Below are positions 5,785 through 13,309 of a stretch of DNA of 23,543 nucleotides, in pieces. Positions within the stretch are counted from its first letter, which is position 1, and the number at the start of each line of letters is the position of its first letter. Source of the DNA: Bacilli bacterium (GTDB lineage: Bacteria; Bacillota_I; Bacilli_A; RF39; UBA660); the NCBI GenBank assembly GCA_022801735.1, contig JAAWSW010000011.1, forward strand, positions 1-23,543. The letters run 5' to 3'. The translations under genes were made by a program, and so were the position numbers. Below the pieces are notes generated by a model. The model worked only from the letters and a program-made list of their open reading frames with translations. It did no database searches and was not told the origin of the DNA.

Positions 5785-6724
5785 TTTTCCCCTTCTTACT
5801 TTCTAAAACCTCTTTAGCAATATAAATAGGTCTATTTTTAGTTTCCACATAAGTTCTTGCTAAATATTCTCCAATAATACCAATACAAAGTAATTGAATA
5901 CCACCAAGTAATAAAATTAAAGTAACAATAGTCGCGTATCCAGGTACCTCTATTAAGAAAAATATTTTTTGAATAATAACAATAATTAAATAAAGCATTG
6001 ATAATAAAGATACAATTAAGCCAAATATAGTAGCAAGTCTAAGCGGTACAGTCGTAAAAGACACAATACCTTCAATCGCATATTTAAACAATTTATAAAA
6101 AGACCATTTAGTCACGCCCGCACTTCTTTCATGAACATCATAAGGCATATAATAATTATTAAATCCTACCCATGAAAAAATACCCTTTGAAAAACGATAA
6201 TATTCCTTCATCTCTAAAATAGAATCAACCATATAACGTCTAAAAGTTCTAAAATCACTAGCCCCTTGAACAAACTCTATCGAACACATGCGATTAATAA
6301 TTTTATAAAAACTATTCTTAAAAAAACCTAAAACCTTGCTTTCCTTTCTTTGCTTTTGATAAGCAACTACAGAATCATAATTTTCATTTTCATCTAAAAT
6401 AGAAATCATCTCTAAAACATATTTAGGATCTTGTTGTAAATCAGCATCAATTATCGTAACATATTCACCCTTAGCCTCTTTAAGCCCAGCATACATTCCA
6501 GATTCTTTACCAAAATTACGTGAAAAATTAATCACCTTAATATTTTGCTTAGAATCATTTACCAAGCACTTAAGTTCAGTATAAGTCTTATCCTTACTAC
6601 CATCATTAATAAAAATAATCTCGTAATCTTTAACCTTATCCTTAAAAGTATTTTCCACAGCATCTGCAAATCTAAATATATTACCCTCTTCATTATAACA
6701 AGGTACAACTAACGACAACTTCAT
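5774..6724 (-). CDS. GtrB/DPM1-like polyprenyl-phosphate glycosyltransferase
   Basis: A 316-residue GT2 enzyme that would transfer a sugar from a nucleotide donor to undecaprenyl phosphate on the inner face of the membrane. The start MKLSLVVPCYNEEGNI is typical, INDGSKDKT follows, and the catalytic DADLQQDP gives the DxD site. The RFSKGIFSWVGF segment and two C-terminal membrane helices (about 225-255 and 265-290) match GtrB and similar proteins. I chose the ATG at 6724, after AGAGGTAG; an upstream in-frame start would add 12 residues that lie over the promoter. It overlaps the gtrA-like gene, its expected partner. The pair could add side sugars to a wall polymer. Confidence 0.9.
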   Translation of the reverse strand: MKLSLVVPCYNEEGNIFRFADAVENTFKDKVKDYEIIFINDGSKDKTYTELKCLVNDSKQNIKVINFSRNFGKESGMYAGLKEAKGEYVTIIDADLQQDPKYVLEMISILDENENYDSVVAYQKQRKESKVLGFFKNSFYKIINRMCSIEFVQGASDFRTFRRYMVDSILEMKEYYRFSKGIFSWVGFNNYYMPYDVHERSAGVTKWSFYKLFKYAIEGIVSFTTVPLRLATIFGLIVSLLSMLYLIIVIIQKIFFLIEVPGYATIVTLILLLGGIQLLCIGIIGEYLARTYVETKNRPIYIAKEVLESKKGKNDK

Positions 6725-6748
6725 ATAACTACCTCTTTCTGACAAAGT

Positions 6749-6757
6749 ATTATACCA
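6749..6757 (-). promoter_or_regulatory. Extended -10 promoter of the gtrB-gtrA-deacylase operon
   Basis: TGGTATAAT (6757-6749) is an extended -10 element. The -35 region is only a T-rich tract and matches poorly. The start would be near 6742, 18 nt before the ATG. Confidence 0.55.
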
Positions 6758-6773
6758 CAATCAAAGAAAAAAT

Positions 6774-6801
6774 AAAAAAAGATTATTTCAAAGAACAATC
6801 T
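6774..6801 (-). terminator. Terminator of the pilin-like gene
   Basis: AGATTGTT (6801-6794) pairs with AATAATCT (6787-6780) with one G-U, a 6-nt loop and a T7 run. The stem includes the stop codon of the pilin-like gene, so the end of the gene doubles as its terminator. Confidence 0.75.
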
Positions 6802-7145
6802 ATATTATATCTATATTCATATTGTTTATTTTCACTATCATAAGTTATACTAACAATACTAGGCATTTCATGACCAGTAGGATTGGTAAGTTCCTGATTA
6901 CTAGTTAAATAACCCTGTTTTTTTAAATCAGTAATAGATATTTGTGTATCATTCCCAGTTAAGTTAGTAGCATTATCTGCACCCCACCTTTTGGCAGCAT
7001 ACTCAATAGTTCTTTTTTGCTCTTTGCACGTATTAACCTTAGAATCATTTATAGAATCTTGAACGAATGGAAAAGCAATAGAAGCAATAATTGCAAGTAT
7101 AATAATAACCGCCATTAATTCAATAAGCGTAAAAGCCTTATTCAT
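6783..7145 (-). CDS. Type IV pilin-like prepilin, orphan
   Basis: A 120-residue protein with the class III signal of prepilins: short basic leader MNKA, then FTLIELMAVIIILAIIASIAF, with Glu at mature position 5. The residue before the cut is Ala, where Gly is usual; Ala is tolerated in known prepilins. The rest is a small globular head with two cysteines (near 40 and 117), possibly a disulfide. No prepilin peptidase, assembly ATPase or platform protein is in the window, so the machinery, if any, is elsewhere. It has its own strong promoter and terminator and stands alone. It could be a minor pilin, a competence pseudopilin like ComGC, or a substrate-only pilin. Confidence 0.85.
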   Translation of the reverse strand: MNKAFTLIELMAVIIILAIIASIAFPFVQDSINDSKVNTCKEQKRTIEYAAKRWGADNATNLTGNDTQISITDLKKQGYLTSNQELTNPTGHEMPSIVSITYDSENKQYEYRYNIDCSLK

Positions 7146-7168
7146 ATTATCACCCTTTTATTATCTAA

Positions 7169-7197
7169 ATTATACCCTTACACTTATACCTTGTCAA
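7169..7197 (-). promoter_or_regulatory. Consensus promoter of the pilin-like gene
   Basis: TTGACA (7197-7192), 17 nt, TATAAT (7174-7169): a full match to the housekeeping sigma consensus. It lies back to back with the ydbS-like promoter. Confidence 0.88.
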
Positions 7198-7204
7198 TAA
7201 AATA

Positions 7205-7234
7205 TTGACTAATCACATAAATACAATATATAAT
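7205..7234 (+). promoter_or_regulatory. Promoter of the ydbS-ydbT-like pair
   Basis: TTGACT (7205-7210), 18 nt, TATAAT (7229-7234), with a start near 7241. This is housekeeping-type; I see no SigW-type sequence, although the Bacillus subtilis ydbST operon is SigW-controlled. Confidence 0.75.
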
Positions 7235-7260
7235 TAATCTATAAGTAAGGAGTGAAAACA

Positions 7261-7746
7261 ATGTATAAATCATTAGATAAAAAAGGAAAAACAGTTATGA
7301 GAATAAACGCCATCATCTCAGGACTAATAATTCTAATTATTACAGGGGCAGTTGCCATACCAACATATCTAAATATAGATAGCCCATTTTGGCAAACCAT
7401 AATTATCATAAGTGCAGGACTAATAACCTTAAGCGTAATTCTAGATATATTATTATTTCCAAAAATCAGATATAATCGTTATAAATACCTAATTACAGAT
7501 GAAAGAATAGAAGTAAAAAAAGGACTTTTTCTAATCACAACTTCAATTATCCAAATAAAAAGAGTCCAAAAAATTGAATTAAGTAATGGACCAATAGATA
7601 GAATATTTAATCTTTCAAACGTTAATATTTTTACTGCTGCTGGAACTGTCGATATTAAATTTTTAAACAATAAAGAAGCACAAGAAATAAGTGATAAGGT
7701 AAATGAATTATTAAAAAATAAATTGGAGAAAAAACATGAAAACTAG
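7261..7746 (+). CDS. YdbS-like membrane protein with bacterial PH domain
   Basis: A 161-residue protein: two membrane helices (about residues 13-35 and 43-65) followed by one bacterial PH domain (PF03703, formerly DUF304) starting YKYLITDERIEVKKGLF and containing the IQIKRVQKIELSNGPIDRIF core. I chose the ATG at 7261, preceded by TAAGGAG; an in-frame GTG nine bases earlier overlaps that site. The next gene starts 11 nt before this one ends and encodes the multi-PH partner, the same order as ydbS-ydbT in Bacillus subtilis. There the pair is linked to intrinsic resistance to antimicrobials from other Bacilli. The molecular action is unknown. Confidence 0.82.
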   Translation: MYKSLDKKGKTVMRINAIISGLIILIITGAVAIPTYLNIDSPFWQTIIIISAGLITLSVILDILLFPKIRYNRYKYLITDERIEVKKGLFLITTSIIQIKRVQKIELSNGPIDRIFNLSNVNIFTAAGTVDIKFLNNKEAQEISDKVNELLKNKLEKKHEN

Positions 7747-9133
7747 ATTACACCCATCAATAATTTTAGAAAACCTATTTAGCAGTTTAATTTTCATAGT
7801 TTTTATTGGTTATTACATAATAATGCAAATGCTAGGTGACCTTTCAGAAAATAACATAGAAAACACTGCCCAAACACTACTATCACTAGGTCTAGGCATA
7901 TATGGTTTAATAATCCTAACGATAATAATTCTATTAATCATATTTACAATATACTTCTGGATCAAATGGAAAAACACCTATTTTTCATTTAACGACGATA
8001 GTGTCATCATAGAAAAAGGAAAATTATTTAAAAAAATCACTACAATTCATCTAAAAGATATTGCCACTATAAACATCAAAAGAAACATCTTAGAAAAAAT
8101 ATTAGGTACATCAAATATAAAAATAGACTTAAACACAACAGGTGAAACATATAATGGTAAACTAATATTCAAAGAAAATAAAGCTATAGAAATCAAAAAT
8201 GAAATTCTATCAAAAACAGGCAAAGAAATAATAAATGAAACAGAAGAAATAGAAAGTACAGTAAAATATGATAATTTCGATGTATTAAAACATCTATTTC
8301 TAAGTATAAATATAGTTTCAATAATAATTTTAGTTATAATATATCTAATAATATTAATACTTATCATGGAAGATTCAAAACCAATAGGTATAGTTTTTGG
8401 AATACTGCCATTATTAATTATCGTATTTCCACTAGTATGGTCATTTATAAAAACATTCTTAGGATATTATAATTTTAAATGTTCAAGAGAAAACAATAAC
8501 ATAAAATTATCATATGGAGCCCTAACAACATATAAATATAGTCTTCCAATCAAAAAAATAAACGCTGTAATTATTCATCAAACACTCCAAGCAAGAATCC
8601 TAGGTTATTACTTAATAGAAGTTGTAAATGCAGGTATAGGCGAAAATGAAGAAGAAAAAACAATTATAAGTTTATATGTTAAAGAAAACGAAAAAAATAT
8701 CATAATGAACGAAATACTACCAGAATATAAAAATGAAATAGAAATAAAAAAAGATAATAAAGATACCCTAAAACATTATATAACTGCCAAAATCTTTTGG
8801 ATTATCATAAGTATAATACTAATGCCATTTACAAATTACATTTCACTAATATTAATACCACTAGTTCTATTAATCGCACTACTACAATACAATACTAATA
8901 AAATAGGAAACAACAATAATATAATAATCATTTCTAAAGGAATCATCAATAAAAAAACCACTATAATTAAATATAGTAATATTGAACTTATACAAAGTAA
9001 ACAAAAATTATTTAGTCATTTTTTCAAAACCAAAACTTTACAAATTAATGTAGTTGGCCCTATGGCTAATAATTCATTTATAAGTGGTTTATTCAAACAA
9101 CAAACAATAGAAAACATAATAAATATATACTAA
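7736..9133 (+). CDS. YdbT-like membrane protein with several PH domains
   Basis: A 465-residue partner of the previous gene. Pairs of membrane helices alternate with PH domains: helices near 10-30 and 55-75, a first PH domain from about 80 (YFSFNDDSVIIEKGKLFKK), helices near 185-240, a second PH domain from about 250 (IKLSYGALTTYKYSLPIKKI), helices near 350-385, and a third, shorter one from about 395 (IIIISKGIINKKTTIIKYSNIE). This is the YdbT layout. The ribosome site is TTGGAGAA inside the end of the ydbS-like gene. Transcription ends at the shared hairpin just after the stop. The protein is Ile- and Lys-rich, as expected in this AT-rich genome. Confidence 0.82.
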   Translation: MKTRLHPSIILENLFSSLIFIVFIGYYIIMQMLGDLSENNIENTAQTLLSLGLGIYGLIILTIIILLIIFTIYFWIKWKNTYFSFNDDSVIIEKGKLFKKITTIHLKDIATINIKRNILEKILGTSNIKIDLNTTGETYNGKLIFKENKAIEIKNEILSKTGKEIINETEEIESTVKYDNFDVLKHLFLSINIVSIIILVIIYLIILILIMEDSKPIGIVFGILPLLIIVFPLVWSFIKTFLGYYNFKCSRENNNIKLSYGALTTYKYSLPIKKINAVIIHQTLQARILGYYLIEVVNAGIGENEEEKTIISLYVKENEKNIIMNEILPEYKNEIEIKKDNKDTLKHYITAKIFWIIISIILMPFTNYISLILIPLVLLIALLQYNTNKIGNNNNIIIISKGIINKKTTIIKYSNIELIQSKQKLFSHFFKTKTLQINVVGPMANNSFISGLFKQQTIENIINIY

Positions 9134-9161
9134 AAAGAGAAACTATTCAGTTTCTCCTTTT
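9132..9161. terminator. Bidirectional terminator between ydbT-like gene and rbfA
   Basis: GAGAAACT (9137-9144) and AGTTTCTC (9149-9156) form a perfect stem with a 4-nt loop. A T-rich tract follows on the plus strand (CTTTTATTT) and T5 follows on the minus strand. The last codons and stop of rbfA lie inside the stem. Confidence 0.85.
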
Positions 9162-9487
9162 ATTTCCTTTAATTTTTCTTCAATTCTCTTGCCATATTCA
9201 ATAGATTCATCATAAATAAAACTAAGTTCTGGAATTTGTCTAATATCAACTCTATCTCTAAGTTCATGACGAATAAACCCACTAGCACTCTTTAATGCCT
9301 TTAAGGTTTCCTCTTTTTTATCTTCATCTAAAACAGTAAAATAAACCTTGGCAAAACCTAAATCATTAGTAACCTTCACATCAGTAATAGTTACAAACTT
9401 TATATCTTTATTTTTTACTTCAGTAGCAAGAATATAACTAATTTGTTCAATCAAACTATCAGATATTCTTTCGGACTTAATACTCAT
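9143..9487 (-). CDS. rbfA: Ribosome-binding factor A
   Basis: A 114-residue protein of the RbfA KH-like fold, which binds the 30S subunit during maturation of the 16S rRNA 5' end. Typical segments are RISDSLIEQISYILATEVK at the start, VTITDVKVTNDLGFAKVYFTVL in the middle, and GFIRHELRDRVDIRQIPELSFIYDESIEYG at the end. It usually follows infB directly; here an unrelated gene with its own terminator lies between, and rbfA has its own extended -10 promoter. AGAGGG precedes the ATG. Confidence 0.95.
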   Translation of the reverse strand: MSIKSERISDSLIEQISYILATEVKNKDIKFVTITDVKVTNDLGFAKVYFTVLDEDKKEETLKALKSASGFIRHELRDRVDIRQIPELSFIYDESIEYGKRIEEKLKEIKGETE

Positions 9488-9507
9488 ATTATCCCTCTTT
9501 TCTATTT

Positions 9508-9533
9508 GCTACTCTTGCTGAAGCAAAAGTAAC
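9508..9533 (-). other. Hairpin in the rbfA leader
   Basis: GTTACTTTTGC and GCAAGAGTAGC form an 11-bp stem with two G-U pairs and a TTCA loop, just upstream of the rbfA ribosome site. No T run follows, so it is not a terminator. It may be a regulatory leader structure or a processing site. Confidence 0.55.
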
Positions 9534-9543
9534 TATCAACATT

Positions 9544-9552
9544 AGTATATCA
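9544..9552 (-). promoter_or_regulatory. Probable extended -10 promoter of rbfA
   Basis: TGATATACT (9552-9544) fits an extended -10 element; the -35 region is poor (TTAGGA at 18 nt). It lies between the terminator of the upstream gene and the rbfA hairpin, where a promoter is needed. Confidence 0.5.
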
Positions 9553-9584
9553 TATTTATAATCAAAATCCTAAATTAACAAAAC

Positions 9585-9611
9585 AAAAAAAGCAAAAACT
9601 ATTTGCTTTTT
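9585..9611 (-). terminator. Terminator of the unknown helical-repeat gene
   Basis: On the minus strand AAAAAGCAAA (9611-9602) pairs with TTTGCTTTTT (9596-9587) and a T-rich tract follows. The stem includes the stop codon of the gene. It is AT-rich and so of moderate strength. Confidence 0.6.
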
Positions 9612-10858
9612 GATACTTGATTTTGAATCACAGGACTTAATTTTCTAATAAGTTTAAAAACCTTTGTTCTTTGTTTATTTGGCATATCCAATAACTCCTG
9701 CTGAACAATATCATATTCACGTTCATATGTTGGGTCTGTTTCTTCATTAAATAATTCAATACAACCAAACATTTCAGTTTCATCATCTTCATAATCAGAA
9801 AAATGTTTTAATGTTTCTATACTTGTTTGTCTTAAATTATCATTAGATAATAAACCATTTTCGCCAAGCATTTGTGTAGTTGCTGACTCTAATTTTGAAT
9901 GATTTTTATATAAATTAACTAATTCTGCTATTTCCATAAGATCACCATTTAATTGTTCTCTATATTCTGTTGCTAATATAGTAATCAACGTACTTGTATA
10001 AATATCACCTTTAACAATTTCAGAAATTAATTTTAATTTAGTATCAAAATCAAATGCATTATTTAATGATATGTTAACGGCACTCTTAACACAATTATAA
10101 TCCTCTGTTTCAGAGACTAACCTCATAATCTCTAACATATTTTCTTCGTTAGTTTCACTAAATTCAATTGCAATCTTACATAGTGCCAAACACTGTGGAT
10201 AATTAGTTTGTGAAACCAACTCTATAATTTCTACTATTTGTGGATTTGAAATTATATTTTCATACTGTAAAAGTTTTAACGCTTCTTTAATAGACAAATA
10301 ATCTACAGCCTGATCAATAGCATACACTAATTGAATACGCATAGGATGATTTTTTAATTTCTTATCTAATAAAATACTTGCCATTGCATAATTTAAATAT
10401 CCTTGACCTTTCATAAAATTATTCATCATTTTCTTAGCAATAATAACACTAGTTTTTTTATTAAGATTTTCATTCATTTCTTTAAGTTTATTTTTTCCAT
10501 CATTAATTTTACATTTAACAAGCCTAGACTTCTCCTTAATAACCTGTGGATTAACTTTCTTATTAAACTCATTAAATGCAGCATTCATACCAAAATAAAC
10601 TTTTTGTACTAAAGGTCTTTCATTTATCATTTGTAATAATTCCTGAATCTGTTTACTAAGTTTTGATTCACAAACTTCATTAATCTTTTTATTTGTTTCT
10701 AAAAACATTGATGATTTCATAATAGCCTGTTTTAATTCTATTAACTTTGGAACTACTATTTCATCCTTCAAAGTATCTTTTATTTTAATAATTTGTCCTA
10801 TTAATTGTATTGATTTTTCTTCTTTTTTTTGTTCAAAAACTTCAATATTTTTGCTCAT
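9599..10858 (-). CDS. Unknown cytoplasmic protein with helical repeats
   Basis: I do not recognise this 419-residue protein. It has no signal peptide or membrane segment. Residues 1-150 are Lys/Glu-rich and helical, probably partly coiled coil (KIKDTLKDEIVVPKLIELKQ, then KSRLVKCKINDGKNKLKEM). From about 190 on there are degenerate helical-hairpin repeats of about 32-34 residues: units near 207-240, 241-272, 273-305 and 306-338 share a pattern like 'mleImeLVset.dY..c...a..ia'. This suggests a HEAT- or TPR-like protein-binding scaffold. The C-terminus is acidic (SDYEDDETEMF) then basic. Ribosome site AGGGGG, own promoter (10888-10916) and own terminator. It sits between infB and rbfA, normally neighbours, which suggests insertion of an accessory gene. 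Function unknown. Confidence 0.7.
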   Translation of the reverse strand: MSKNIEVFEQKKEEKSIQLIGQIIKIKDTLKDEIVVPKLIELKQAIMKSSMFLETNKKINEVCESKLSKQIQELLQMINERPLVQKVYFGMNAAFNEFNKKVNPQVIKEKSRLVKCKINDGKNKLKEMNENLNKKTSVIIAKKMMNNFMKGQGYLNYAMASILLDKKLKNHPMRIQLVYAIDQAVDYLSIKEALKLLQYENIISNPQIVEIIELVSQTNYPQCLALCKIAIEFSETNEENMLEIMRLVSETEDYNCVKSAVNISLNNAFDFDTKLKLISEIVKGDIYTSTLITILATEYREQLNGDLMEIAELVNLYKNHSKLESATTQMLGENGLLSNDNLRQTSIETLKHFSDYEDDETEMFGCIELFNEETDPTYEREYDIVQQELLDMPNKQRTKVFKLIRKLSPVIQNQVSKSK

Positions 10859-10887
10859 ATTTTCCCCCTCAAATTTATATGAGACAT

Positions 10888-10916
10888 ATAATATATAATT
10901 TTTTGTATTTTGTCAA
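10888..10916 (-). promoter_or_regulatory. Promoter of the unknown helical-repeat gene
   Basis: TTGACA (10916-10911), 17 nt, TATTAT (10893-10888), directly after the infB terminator. The start would be near 10881. Confidence 0.78.
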
Positions 10917-10920
10917 ATTC

Positions 10921-10943
10921 AAAAAAACTAGTAAAAACTAGTT
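10921..10943 (-). terminator. Terminator of the rimP-nusA-ylxR-infB operon
   Basis: AACTAG (10943-10938) pairs with CTAGTT (10931-10926) around a 6-nt loop, followed by a T run (10925-10921), just past the infB stop codon. Confidence 0.72.
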
Positions 10944-10952
10944 CTTTTAACT

Positions 10953-13028
10953 TTATCTTTTAATTTCTACCATCTCATAAGATTCAATAATATCGCCAGG
11001 TTTAATATCATTAAAATTATCGATTGTAATTCCGCACTCTAAGCCTTTTTTAACTTCCTTAACAGAATCCTTTTCTCTTTGAAGTGAACCAATTTCACCA
11101 TCATAAATAACAACGCCATCACGAATTACTCTAGCCTTACTATTTCTAGTAACAACACCTTCATTAACTAATGAACCAGCGATATTTCCGACCTTAGAAA
11201 ATTTAAATATTTGTTTAATCTCAGCACTACCTAAGATTTTTTCTTCAAATTCAGGATCAAGCATACCTTTCATAGCTGCTTCCATTTCCTCAACAACCTT
11301 ATAAATGATGTCATATAATCTAATCTCAACACCATTTTCCTTAGCCTTATCCTTAATAGCATTACTAGGTCTTACATTAAAACCAATAATAATAGCATTA
11401 GAAGCATTAGCAAGTACAATATCACTTTCAGTAATACCACCAACACTACTACGGATAACATTAACTCTTACACCCTCAACATCAATTTTATTAAGAGAGT
11501 TTTTAACTGCCTCCGCACTACCATTAACATCAGTTTTTAAAATAACATTAATTTCTTTTAAACCTTCACCAATTTTAGAGAATAAATCATCTAATGAAAC
11601 AGATGCTTTAGCATGATTTTCTCTAAGTCTAGCCTTTGTCTTTCTTTCATCGGCAATACTACGTGCTTCTTTTTCAGATTCAAAAGCCATAAACTTATCA
11701 CCAGCACTAGGAACCTCGCTCACCCCTGTAATTTCTACAGGTCTAGAAGGTCCTGCCTCCGTAATTTCCTCACCTTTATCATTTTTCAAAGTTCTAATCT
11801 TACCAAAAGAAGTACCAACAACAATAGGATCACCTAATCTTAAAGTACCATTTTGAATAAGAACAGTAACAATAGATCCTACTTGCTTATTAAGTCTAGA
11901 TTCGACAACAGTTCCGATAGCATATCTATTAGGGTTAGCCTTAAATTCATTCATTTCAGCCACTAATAAAATATTTTCCAAAAGTTCATTTATACCATCA
12001 CCATTAGCCGCTGAAATTTTAGTAAAGATAGTATCTCCACCCCACTGTTCAGGCATAAGACCATATTCACTAAGTTCAGTCATAACCCTATCAGGGTTAG
12101 CCCCAGGTTTATCCATTTTATTAATAGCAACTAATATAGGAACACCCGCTGCCTTAGCATGATCAATAGCCTCCCTAGTTTGTGGCATAACACCATCATC
12201 TGCCGCTACAATAATAATAACAATATCAGTTATACTTGCTCCCCTAGCACGCATTTCAGTAAAAGCCGCATGCCCAGGAGTATCAATAAACGTAATTAAA
12301 CGATTATCACATTTAACTTGATAAGCAGATATAGCCTGAGTAATTCCTCCAGCCTCTGTTGATACTACATCAGTTCTTCTGATAGCATCAAGTAAAGTAG
12401 TTTTACCATGGTCAACATGTCCCATAATAGTTACTACAGGTGGACGAACTTCTAAATCTTCCTCTGCATCATATACTTCATATTCTTCGAAATTAGCAAC
12501 ATCCGCTTGCTGTTCTCTTTTAAGTTCTTTATTATAATCAACAATTAATATTTCAGCATTTTCAAACGAAATAGGACTGTTAATATTAACCATAAGACCT
12601 AAAGAAAATAACTTTTTAATAAGTTCAGCACTAGGAACCCCAAGTTCATCTGCAAGGGCTCCAATAGTCATATTTTCTTTATATAATATAACATTATCAT
12701 TTACAGTATTACTCTGTAATTTACCTTTATTTTTATACATTTCTTTTTTCTTTTGGGCTAAATCACTCTTATCAGCAGATTTATCTTCTACTTTTTCTTT
12801 AACCACTTTTTTAGCCTTTTTAGCAGGTGTTTTTTGTTTAATAACTTTTTCATCATAAGCCTCTTCTATCTCTTCGTCAGTCTCTAAGTTATTATCTAAT
12901 AAAACAATTGCATCTTCATCTAATAAATCATCTTCATTATTAACATCAATATTAAGTTCACGACATTTTTCTAAAATAAGTTCAACTGTTCTATTAACAT
13001 CTTCAGCATATTCTAATACGCTCATCAT
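10953..13028 (-). CDS. infB: Translation initiation factor IF-2
   Basis: A 691-residue GTPase that brings initiator tRNA to the 30S subunit and promotes subunit joining. The first 115 residues are a short, charged N-terminal region; an IF2-N domain follows (MTIGALADELGVPSAELIKK, from 120). The G domain carries G1 GHVDHGKT (203-210), G2 GGIT (227-230), G3 DTPG (249-252) and G4 NKMD (303-306). Domains II to IV make up the rest, ending DIIESYEMVEIKR. The protein is shorter than Bacillus subtilis IF-2 in the N-terminal part only. AGAGGTG lies 7 nt before the first of two ATG codons. It follows ylxR by 20 nt; the ylxQ gene often found between them is absent. Confidence 0.97.
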   Translation of the reverse strand: MMSVLEYAEDVNRTVELILEKCRELNIDVNNEDDLLDEDAIVLLDNNLETDEEIEEAYDEKVIKQKTPAKKAKKVVKEKVEDKSADKSDLAQKKKEMYKNKGKLQSNTVNDNVILYKENMTIGALADELGVPSAELIKKLFSLGLMVNINSPISFENAEILIVDYNKELKREQQADVANFEEYEVYDAEEDLEVRPPVVTIMGHVDHGKTTLLDAIRRTDVVSTEAGGITQAISAYQVKCDNRLITFIDTPGHAAFTEMRARGASITDIVIIIVAADDGVMPQTREAIDHAKAAGVPILVAINKMDKPGANPDRVMTELSEYGLMPEQWGGDTIFTKISAANGDGINELLENILLVAEMNEFKANPNRYAIGTVVESRLNKQVGSIVTVLIQNGTLRLGDPIVVGTSFGKIRTLKNDKGEEITEAGPSRPVEITGVSEVPSAGDKFMAFESEKEARSIADERKTKARLRENHAKASVSLDDLFSKIGEGLKEINVILKTDVNGSAEAVKNSLNKIDVEGVRVNVIRSSVGGITESDIVLANASNAIIIGFNVRPSNAIKDKAKENGVEIRLYDIIYKVVEEMEAAMKGMLDPEFEEKILGSAEIKQIFKFSKVGNIAGSLVNEGVVTRNSKARVIRDGVVIYDGEIGSLQREKDSVKEVKKGLECGITIDNFNDIKPGDIIESYEMVEIKR

Positions 13029-13048
13029 AAATATGCACCTCTTTTCTA

Positions 13049-13309
13049 TTAATTTAATATTTGCTTTAATTCATCAAATAATTCATCAGAAACAGTAGTT
13101 TCCAAAACTCTATTTAACACTTTACTTTTCTTTGCTTTTTCAAAAACCTCTAAATCCTTTTTCAAATAAGCACCATGACCATTAACCTTACCAGTAGGAT
13201 CAACAATGACACCATTAGCAGTATTAACTACCCTAATAAGTTCATTTTTAGGCCATTTTTCTCTAGTTACCACGCACATACGCATTGGAACTTTACGTAC
13301 TTTATTCAC
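13049..13309 (-). CDS. ylxR: YlxR-family RNA-binding protein
   Basis: An 86-residue protein with the family segments VPMRMCVVTREKWPKNELIRVV and GKVNGHGAYL; the second is usually GRGAY, here with His. The Bacillus subtilis member has been reported to modulate RNase P. I place the start at the GTG (13309-13307), which gives the standard N-terminus MNKVRKVPMRMCV and follows an in-frame stop closely. It overlaps the end of nusA by 8 nt, so translation is probably coupled; the ribosome site (GGGGAT) is weak. It lies in the conserved nusA-ylxR-infB order. Confidence 0.9.
   Translation of the reverse strand: MNKVRKVPMRMCVVTREKWPKNELIRVVNTANGVIVDPTGKVNGHGAYLKKDLEVFEKAKKSKVLNRVLETTVSDELFDELKQILN

Noticed and set aside
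11305..11837. Plus-strand open frames inside infB
   Set aside because: They are shadows of a conserved coding gene on the other strand, with no ribosome site or promoter.
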